Origin: Actinomycetota bacterium
GTDB taxonomy: Bacteria > Actinomycetota > Acidimicrobiia > Acidimicrobiales > BP-101
DNA length: 5,587 nt
Direction of reading: 5' to 3'
Assembly (NCBI GenBank): GCA_030838265.1
Contig: JAUTXA010000080.1
Location: 1-5,587, forward strand
Every line of letters starts with the position of its first letter. The stretch's first letter is position 1. Position numbers and translations under genes: made by a program. This document shows, piece by piece, positions 1-5,587 of the stretch. The notes beneath the pieces were generated by a model. That model was given only the letters and a program-made list of their open reading frames with translations. It was not told where the DNA came from and searched no databases.

Positions 1-207
1 CTGGCCGTCATCCCGACCCTGCTGGCCTTCGTCGCCCCCCACTCGGTCCGCTGGTTGCTGATCGGCCTCGGGAGTGGGCTCGCCACGCTGCTGACCGTGC
101 CGATCGTCGCGGTGGTCGCCACCCTCGTCTACTTCGACGCCCGCATCAGGACCGAGGGCTTCGACCTCCAGATGATCGCCGCCGACCTGGCTCGGGGCTC
201 GGCCTGA
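1..207 (+). CDS. Multipass membrane protein, C-terminal fragment (5' end outside window)
   Basis: The frame is open from base 1 to the TGA at 205-207 and gives the last 68 residues of a protein that begins upstream. Two hydrophobic stretches are visible, roughly residues 3-26 and 27-43 of the fragment, the second rich in V, A, T and L. A polar tail with YFDARIRTEGFDLQMIAADL follows. This kind of ending (Y[YF]D.R.R.EGFDL) is familiar from actinobacterial membrane proteins encoded just before DUF4129 genes; in M. tuberculosis the position matches Rv3689. The tail should be cytoplasmic. The gene abuts or overlaps the next one, so it is probably an early member of the same operon. Its function is unknown, and too little is present to name a family with certainty. 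Confidence 0.8.
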   Translation: MAVIPTLLAFVAPHSVRWLLIGLGSGLATLLTVPIVAVVATLVYFDARIRTEGFDLQMIAADLARGSA

Positions 208-266
208 CCGCCGTCCTTCTCGCCGCCGCCGCCCGCCTCCCGGTTCCGACGCGGTCGGGTCAAGAG

Positions 267-839
267 GTGCGCCGGCGGATGAGGCAGATCCTGGCTCGGC
301 CGGAGTTCCAGAAGCCGCCGCGCTCGATCTTCGACATCGCGTACGACTTCATCGGACGGCAGCTGAGCCGGTTGCTGCGCACGTTCTTCGGCAGTGGCGC
401 CCCGTCGCTCATCGCCTGGGGGATCCTCATCGTGGCGGCCGGCGTGGTCGTCGCCGTGATCCTGCGGGCCCGGGCCTCGCTGCGGGCCGAGCCGCGCGTG
501 CGAGTGGGTGACGCCGATGAGCGCGTCCGGCCGGCGCGCGAGTGGCGAGCCGAGGCCGAGGTGCATGAGGCCAAGGGGGAGTGGAAGCAGGCCCTGCGCT
601 GCCGCTATCGGGCACTCGTGGCCGACTTGGCCAGCCGCGGGCTGGTCGACGAGATCCCGGGGCGCACGACCGGCGAGTACCGGCGCGAAGTCACCGTGGC
701 GTTGCCTCTGGCGGCCGACGACTTCTCCGGCGCCACCGAGCTCTTCGAGCTGGCCTGGTATGGCGAAGCCGACACCGGCCAGGACGAGCACTCCCGCTTC
801 CGCGGCCACGCCGATCGCGTGCTGGCAGGGGTGCGATGA
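267..839 (+). CDS. DUF4129 domain-containing membrane protein
   Basis: From GTG 267 the product is 190 residues. An N-terminal amphipathic region (VRRRMRQILARPEF, then IFDIAYDFIGRQLSRLLRTF) precedes one membrane segment at about residues 47-67. The C-terminal cytosolic domain, about residues 90-188, has the DUF4129 pattern: an EAEVHEAKGEWKQALRCRYR helix, RGLVDEIPGRTTGEYRREV, then an FELAWYGEADT segment. The function of DUF4129 is unknown; it recurs in MoxR/DUF58 operons, and in M. tuberculosis the equivalent is Rv3690. The stop overlaps the next start as ATGA, so the two are probably translationally coupled. The start is uncertain. The frame is open back to a CTG at 204 that overlaps the upstream stop as CTGA, with coding-like codons between. 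ATG 279 has an SD-like AGAGGTG nine bases upstream. GTG 267 is the longest form with a conventional start codon. Confidence 0.88.
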   Translation: MRRRMRQILARPEFQKPPRSIFDIAYDFIGRQLSRLLRTFFGSGAPSLIAWGILIVAAGVVVAVILRARASLRAEPRVRVGDADERVRPAREWRAEAEVHEAKGEWKQALRCRYRALVADLASRGLVDEIPGRTTGEYRREVTVALPLAADDFSGATELFELAWYGEADTGQDEHSRFRGHADRVLAGVR

Positions 840-1943
840 CCACGCGCACCAAGCAGCTGCTGGCCGGCGCCGCCATCTTGATCTTGCTCGTCGTCCTCTC
901 CTTCGCCGGAGCCCGCAGCAACGACGGCCCGCCTCTCGACCCGACGTCGACCGGCGATCTCGGGACCCGCGGCCTGGTCCTGCTGTTGCAAGATCTCGGC
1001 CAACGCGTCGATGTCACGAGTGACCTGCCAGGTCCCGAGACCAAGGTCGCCCTCGTCTTGCTCGACACCCTCAACCAGCCCCGCACCGATGCCCTCAGCC
1101 GCTGGGTCGATGAGGGTGGGACGTTGGTCGTGACCGACCCCCGCTCGTCGCTCATCCCATCCACCGTGGTTGGCTCGAGCCAGCGCGACCCATTGGCGGC
1201 CGACACCGAGCGCCTGACCCGGCGCTGCAACCTGCCGGCGCTGGGCGAAGTCAACAACATCGATCCGTCGGGTGGCGTGGTCTTTGACAAGCCCGAGGGC
1301 GGGTCCGGCTGCTTTCCCCACGGCCGGGGCTTCTTCGTCACTGCTTCGGCCCAAGGCGAGGGCAACATCGTCGCCATCGGCGGGCCCGCCGTGTTCGTGA
1401 ACTCGGTGATCGGCAAGGGCGACAACAGCGTCTTGGCCGCCAGCCTGCTCGCCGCCACGCCCGGCGGCCGGGTCACCCTTTTCGACCCTCGCCACTCCGA
1501 CCCCGGCGTGGCCAAGGAGGGTGGCAAGTCGTTGGGCCAGCTCATCCCGAGCCGTCTCAAGCGGGCCTTCTGGCAGCTGGTGATCGCCTTCGGGCTGTTC
1601 GTCTTGCTGCGGGGCCGGCGCTTGGGTCGGCCCGTGCTCGAGCCTCAGCCCGTGCCCCTGGCCGGGTCCGAGATCGTGGTCGCCGTCGGCAACTTGCTCC
1701 AGCAGGCCAAGCAGCGGGACGCGGCCGCCAACCTGCTGCGCGCCGACCTGCGGCGAACGCTCTCCGACCGGCTGGGCTTGAGCCCCGACGCGCCCGATGA
1801 GGTGGTGGCCGACCAGGCCGCCACCCGCGCCGGCATCGATCGCCAACAGGTGCTTGACGCCCTTCGTACCGACCCGTTGCCGGGCGAGCCTGCTCTCGTC
1901 GCCCTGGCCCAGTCCGTTGCATCCGTCCGCCAGGAGGTCGACC

Positions 1944-1954
<11 letters not shown>
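836..1954 (+). CDS. DUF4350 domain-containing membrane protein
   Basis: This encodes 372 residues from ATG 836, which overlaps the preceding stop as ATGA; AGGGGTG at 827-833 lies close upstream. Residues 8-25 form an N-terminal membrane anchor (LLAGAAILILLVVLSFAG). A globular DUF4350 domain follows, with LGTRGLVLLLQDLGQRVDV (42-60), the strand VALVLLDT (71-78) and a WVDEGGTLVVTDPRSS segment (90-105). This resembles the Rossmann-like, glutamine-amidotransferase-type fold of the family, but I see no catalytic triad. A second membrane segment lies near residues 246-259, followed by a basic LRGRRLGRP stretch and a helical cytosolic tail to the end. Residues 26-245 are therefore probably extracytoplasmic. 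That part holds the protein's only two cysteines, C131 and C159, a possible disulfide. The M. tuberculosis counterpart by position is Rv3691. The biochemical function is unknown. Confidence 0.88.
1932..1937 (+). promoter_or_regulatory. Strong Shine-Dalgarno (AGGAGG) for the MoxR gene
   Basis: AGGAGG ends six bases before ATG 1944, the best ribosome binding site in the window, and it decides the MoxR start. The frame is open further upstream, but that extension runs through DUF4350 coding sequence. The site lies inside the last codons of the DUF4350 gene, so MoxR can initiate independently and may be made in excess of its neighbours. Confidence 0.85.
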
Positions 1955-2963
<1,009 letters not shown>

Positions 2964-2981
2964 CCCGGGTCTCTCGCGCCT

Positions 2982-4283
2982 GTGCCGATCCCCACCGCCC
3001 GCCTGGCCGCCGTGGCCGCGGCCTTGGCCCTCGCCGTGGCCGCCGTCCCCTCGGCGCGCGCCCTGTTGGTGGTGAACGGTCTGCTCCTGCTGGTGGCCGC
3101 CGTGGACTGGGCCCTCGTCCCGCGACCCGCGTCCGTCCCCGTCACCCGCGAGCTGCCGCCCATCCTCACCCTCGGCACCGAGGGCACGATCGTGTGGCGC
3201 GTCACCAACCCGACGGGCCGGCGGCTGCACGTGAGGGGCGGCGACGAGCTGGCGCCGTCGTTGCGGGCCCGCTCCCGGCGCTTCCGGCTGACCCTTCCGG
3301 CCCGCGGGCGGGTGATGGCCCGCACCTCGATCCGCCCTTCGCGGCGGGGACGGTTCGAGCCGACCGAGATCGTCATCCGCATCTCAGGTCCGCTCGGGCT
3401 CATGTCGCGCCAGAAGAAGCGGCGCGTCCCCGGAGTGCTGCGGGTCTACCCGCCGTTCCGGTCGCGCGACGAGGCCGAGCTGCGCATCAACCGGGCTCGC
3501 GTGCTCGAGGTCGGGCTCCGATCGGCCCAAGGTCGGGGTGGCGGCACCGAGTTCGACCAGCTGCGCGACTACACGCCCGACGACGAGTTCCGGCGCATCG
3601 ACTGGGCCGCCACCGCCCGCGTCGGCAAGCCCATTGTCCGCACCTACCGGGCCGAGCGGAACCAGACCGTGATCCTGCTCCTCGACAACGGACGGGTGAT
3701 GGCGGGACGGGTGGGCGGCGTCCCTCGCCTCGAGCACGCCATGGATGCCGTGTTGATGATGACGGCGGTCGCCACCCGGCTCGGCGACCGGGTCGGGTTG
3801 GTCGCCTTCGATCGCGACGTGCGGGCCGTGGTGTCGCCCGGTCATGGCCGCGACCAGCTCGGCCGGGTGACCGAGGCCATGTACGCCCTCGAGCCCGAGC
3901 TGGCCGAGAGCGACTACCGGGCCGCCTTCACCCAGACCCTCACGCGCTTCCGGCGGAGGGCCTTGCTCGTCCTGTTCACCGAGCTGGCCGAGCAGGCCGT
4001 TTCCGAGACCCTGCTGCCCGCCCTGCCGCTCATCGCCCGCGACCACGTCGTGATCATCGCCAGCGTCACCGACCCCCAGGTGCTGGCCTGGTCGCGGGCC
4101 ACCCCCGAGGCGGCCGCCAACGCATACCGCAAGGCCGCCGCCGCCGCTGCCCTCGAGGAGCGCCGCCGGACGGTGGCCCGGCTCCGGGGCTTGGGTGCGA
4201 CCGTCGTCGACGCGCCCCCCGGCGAGCTGGCGCCGCGGCTGGCCGACGCCTACCTCAAGCTCAAGGCCACCGGGCGCCTCTGA
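2982..4283 (+). CDS. DUF58 domain-containing protein with VWA-like C-terminal domain
   Basis: This encodes 433 residues from GTG 2982, 18 bases after the MoxR stop in the same frame. No good SD is visible, so reinitiation after MoxR is likely. Two membrane segments, about residues 5-23 and 27-46, anchor it. A beta-rich region follows (about 50-160; the strands include EGTIVWRVTNPTGRRLHV), probably Ig-like. The DUF58 signature is clear: GGGTEFDQLRDYTPDDEFRR (186-205) and IDWAATARVGKPIVRTY (206-222). A VWA-like domain starts at ILLLDNGRVM (231-240). Its MIDAS is degenerate: D235 is kept, but the DxSxS serines are replaced (DNGRV), and the later motif reads FTEL (332-335). The C-terminal helix has an alanine run (385-390) and many arginines. 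It is the expected partner of the adjacent MoxR; the M. tuberculosis equivalent by position is Rv3693. The 3' end overlaps the convergent SpoIIM gene by 34 bases. Confidence 0.93.
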   Translation: MPIPTARLAAVAAALALAVAAVPSARALLVVNGLLLLVAAVDWALVPRPASVPVTRELPPILTLGTEGTIVWRVTNPTGRRLHVRGGDELAPSLRARSRRFRLTLPARGRVMARTSIRPSRRGRFEPTEIVIRISGPLGLMSRQKKRRVPGVLRVYPPFRSRDEAELRINRARVLEVGLRSAQGRGGGTEFDQLRDYTPDDEFRRIDWAATARVGKPIVRTYRAERNQTVILLLDNGRVMAGRVGGVPRLEHAMDAVLMMTAVATRLGDRVGLVAFDRDVRAVVSPGHGRDQLGRVTEAMYALEPELAESDYRAAFTQTLTRFRRRALLVLFTELAEQAVSETLLPALPLIARDHVVIIASVTDPQVLAWSRATPEAAANAYRKAAAAAALEERRRTVARLRGLGATVVDAPPGELAPRLADAYLKLKATGRL

Positions 4284-5281
4284 CGGGCCCAGCCCGTGTC
4301 CTCTTCGCCCAGTGACCCGGTGAGGCCGCGGGCCGCCGCCTGCCGGCCGAGGACGACGACGTAGACGGTGAAGGCCAACCAGGCCGCCAAGCCGACGGCG
4401 AGCCGGACGGGTGTGGCGAGGGGCGAGCCGGTGACGAAGCCCTCGATGGTGCCGGCCACGCCGAAGGCGGCGACGAGTCCGAGGACGATGGCGATGGCCC
4501 GCCGTCCCTCCTCTCCCAGCGCCGTGACCCGCAGTCGGTCGCCGGGGTCGATGAGCGTCCACCCCAGCCGCAGGCCGGCGGCGCCGGCGATGATCACCGC
4601 CGTCAGCTCGAGCATGCCGTGGGGGAGGACAAGGCCCCAGAACTTTGGTCCTTTCCCTGCCGCCGCGAACAGGCCGGCGGCCACGCCGAGGTTGCCCCCG
4701 TTCACCCCGAGGATGATCACGGTGGGGACGCACAGCAACGCGCCGGCGGCGAAGGCCACGATGGCGACCTGCACGTTGTTGACGAAGACCTTGGTGGCGA
4801 AGGCGGCCGACGGCTGGTCGGTGTAGTAGTGGTTCGACTCCTGGTCGATGTAGGCGGCGCGGGCGCCCGGCGGGGCGGCGGCGTCGAGGGCGCTGGGCGA
4901 CCGGGCCAGCCACACCCCGAGGGCGGCGGCCGGAAGCAGCGTGACCGTGGCCGCGACGACGACGAACCAGCGGATGTGCCACACGGCAGCGGGGAAGGTG
5001 GTCGAGAAGAAGTGGCCGAGCGCTCGTATCGATCGCGGCCTCGTGCCGTAGACGATGGCCCCCGCCGCCGCGACTAGCCGGGTGAGGCGCATGGTGAGCC
5101 CCGGGTCGCGGTAGGTCGTGCTGGCGTAGGAGAGGTGGGTCGACGTGCGCTGGTAGAGCTGCACGAGCTCGTCGAGCTCGCGGGGATCGAGGCGGCCCAC
5201 CGTGCGCCGCGACCGCTTGGTCAGGTCGTCCAGCCGGTCCCACACCGGGCGGTTCAGGACGAGGAAGCGGTCGATGTCCAT
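4250..5281 (-). CDS. Stage II sporulation protein M (SpoIIM/DUF95) family membrane protein
   Basis: This encodes 343 residues, near the family's usual length in Actinobacteria. The opening MDIDRFLVLNRPVWDRLDDL matches the typical start of this subfamily and fixes ATG 5279-5281. A cytosolic helical region (1-100, with LDPRELDELVQLYQRTSTHL) precedes about six membrane segments near 105-125, 168-190, 193-209, 223-243, 262-282 and 293-312. Family landmarks are FVNNVQVAIVAFAAG (166-180), LPHGMLEL (219-226) and GTIEGFVTG (277-285). SpoIIM of Bacillus acts in the engulfment DMP complex, but SpoIIM-like proteins are common in non-sporulating Actinobacteria, and nothing else here points to sporulation. 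Its role is thus unknown, perhaps envelope remodelling. It is reversed relative to its neighbours, convergent with the DUF58 gene and divergent from the RDD gene. This is the arrangement of M. tuberculosis Rv3694c. Confidence 0.94.
   Translation of the reverse strand: MDIDRFLVLNRPVWDRLDDLTKRSRRTVGRLDPRELDELVQLYQRTSTHLSYASTTYRDPGLTMRLTRLVAAAGAIVYGTRPRSIRALGHFFSTTFPAAVWHIRWFVVVAATVTLLPAAALGVWLARSPSALDAAAPPGARAAYIDQESNHYYTDQPSAAFATKVFVNNVQVAIVAFAAGALLCVPTVIILGVNGGNLGVAAGLFAAAGKGPKFWGLVLPHGMLELTAVIIAGAAGLRLGWTLIDPGDRLRVTALGEEGRRAIAIVLGLVAAFGVAGTIEGFVTGSPLATPVRLAVGLAAWLAFTVYVVVLGRQAAARGLTGSLGEEDTGWARQRRPVALSLR
4283..4297 (+). terminator. Candidate hairpin terminator at the end of the DUF58 operon
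   Basis: ACGGGC (4283-4288) and GCCCGT (4292-4297) form a perfect 6-bp stem with a CCA loop, beginning on the last base of the DUF58 stop. The following GTCCTCTT is only mildly T-rich, so this is not a classical intrinsic terminator. It could be a U-poor type of the kind proposed for high-GC Actinobacteria. It lies within SpoIIM codons on the other strand and could also arise by chance at this GC content. Confidence 0.35.
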
Positions 5282-5287
5282 TGGGTC

Positions 5288-5298
5288 GCTACGGTAGC
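5288..5298. promoter_or_regulatory. Palindromic region with overlapping divergent -10 hexamers (putative bidirectional promoter)
   Basis: GCTAC-G-GTAGC is a perfect 5-bp inverted repeat around one central base, in the 20-base gap between the SpoIIM and RDD starts. On the plus strand it contains TACGGT (5290-5295), a TANNNT actinobacterial -10 box. Six bases separate it from the A of the RDD ATG, which is then the expected +1, giving a leaderless mRNA. On the minus strand it contains TACCGT (5296 down to 5291), predicting a start near 5284-5281, at or within three bases of the SpoIIM ATG. No clear TTGACA-like -35 is seen. The inverted repeat could alternatively be a small operator. The prediction rests on sequence only. 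Confidence 0.5.
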
Positions 5299-5301
5299 GG
5301 G

Positions 5302-5587
5302 ATGATCGGCGAGCGCGACCTGAGGCTGGTCACGCCGGAGGCCGTCATCCTGCAGTTCGACACCGCAGGGCTTCCCTCGCGCATGATGGCCAGGCTGCTC
5401 GACCTGCTGATCGAGCTCGTCGTCGCCCTCGTCGGCATCTTCCTCGGCGCCCTCATCGGCACCGCCCTCGGCGGGGCCGGGAGCGGGTCGAGGTTCTTCG
5501 GCATCACCATATTCATCCTGGCCACCGTGTTCGTCTTCCTTCTCGTCTTCGGCTACTCGGCCATCTTCGAGACCCTGTGGAAGGGCC
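5302..5587 (+). CDS. RDD-family membrane protein, N-terminal part (3' end outside window)
   Basis: The frame is open from ATG 5302 to the edge and gives the first 95 residues. A short polar leader (MIGERDLRLVTPEAVILQFD) precedes the RDD signature GLPSRMMARLLDLLIELVV (23-41), with the characteristic R31 and D34. Two membrane segments follow, about residues 35-56 and 66-87. The fragment ends in FGYSAIFETLWKG (83-95), which in RDD proteins normally leads into a G.TPGK motif that would lie just outside the window. RDD proteins are small helical membrane proteins; transport or ion antiport has been proposed for some members, but the role here is unknown. No SD is visible upstream. Instead a TANNNT box sits at the right distance for leaderless transcription. 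The M. tuberculosis counterpart by position is Rv3695. Confidence 0.9.
   Translation, partial: MIGERDLRLVTPEAVILQFDTAGLPSRMMARLLDLLIELVVALVGIFLGALIGTALGGAGSGSRFFGITIFILATVFVFLLVFGYSAIFETLWKG

Noticed and set aside
581..835. Upstream extension of the DUF4350 frame
   Set aside because: It overlaps DUF4129 codons, and its translation is Arg/Gly-rich shadow sequence. ATG 836, followed at once by a membrane anchor, is the natural start.
1797..1943. Upstream extension of the MoxR frame
   Set aside because: It lies within the DUF4350 gene in another frame. AGGAGG six bases before ATG 1944 marks the real start.
4129..4152. GCC-rich run resembling a short trinucleotide repeat
   Set aside because: It encodes an alanine-rich helix (residues 385-390 of DUF58) and is imperfect; it is ordinary for this GC content.
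3194..4315. A 373-codon plus-strand frame within DUF58
   Set aside because: It is an out-of-frame shadow rich in R, P and A, with no domain features.
5156..5185. Repeated GAGCTC/GAGCTG motifs resembling a direct repeat
   Set aside because: They fall in the SpoIIM codons for LDELVQLYQ, with irregular spacing; leucine and glutamate codon use explains them.
3384..5243. A 619-codon minus-strand open frame spanning the DUF58 and SpoIIM region
   Set aside because: It is a shifted-frame shadow of SpoIIM on the same strand and antisense to DUF58, rich in R, G, P and H. The SpoIIM frame has clear membrane segments and family motifs.

Overview
The window is very GC-rich, densely coding DNA with overlapping genes, strong G/C preference at third codon positions and GTG starts. 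This is typical of a high-GC Actinomycetota. The exact order cannot be fixed from the sequence; a deep branch such as Acidimicrobiia is a guess. No mobile element, tRNA, rRNA, CRISPR array or phage gene is visible, and no gene-free stretch longer than about 60 bases.

Layout. A plus-strand operon runs from the left edge to base 4283. It holds the 3' end of a multipass membrane protein (1-207), a DUF4129 protein (about 204/267-839), a DUF4350 membrane protein (836-1954), a MoxR-type AAA+ ATPase (1944-2963) and a DUF58 protein with a degenerate VWA-like domain (2982-4283). Gaps are at most 59 bases, and several genes overlap (ATGA at 836-839; 11 bases at 1944-1954), so translational coupling is likely. 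A SpoIIM-family (DUF95) integral membrane protein faces the operon on the minus strand (4250-5281) and overlaps the DUF58 3' end by 34 bases. It is divergent, across only 20 bases, from an RDD-family membrane protein (5302 to beyond the right edge).

How the genes work together. The order and orientation match the moxR2 neighbourhood of Mycobacterium tuberculosis as I remember it (Rv3689 to Rv3695, with the SpoIIM-like gene Rv3694c alone reversed). The locus is therefore a known but functionally poorly understood conserved module. It pairs a cytosolic MoxR chaperone-like ATPase with a membrane-anchored DUF58 partner and a set of envelope proteins. A role in assembling or remodelling a membrane or envelope complex is inference.

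The most interesting non-coding signal is the 20-base divergent intergenic region. It holds a short palindrome (GCTAC-G-GTAGC) in which a TANNNT -10 hexamer reads on each strand over almost the same base pairs, and the plus-strand copy is placed exactly for a leaderless RDD mRNA. This looks like a single symmetric bidirectional promoter. A perfect 6-bp inverted repeat at the DUF58 stop codon is a candidate terminator inside the convergent overlap.
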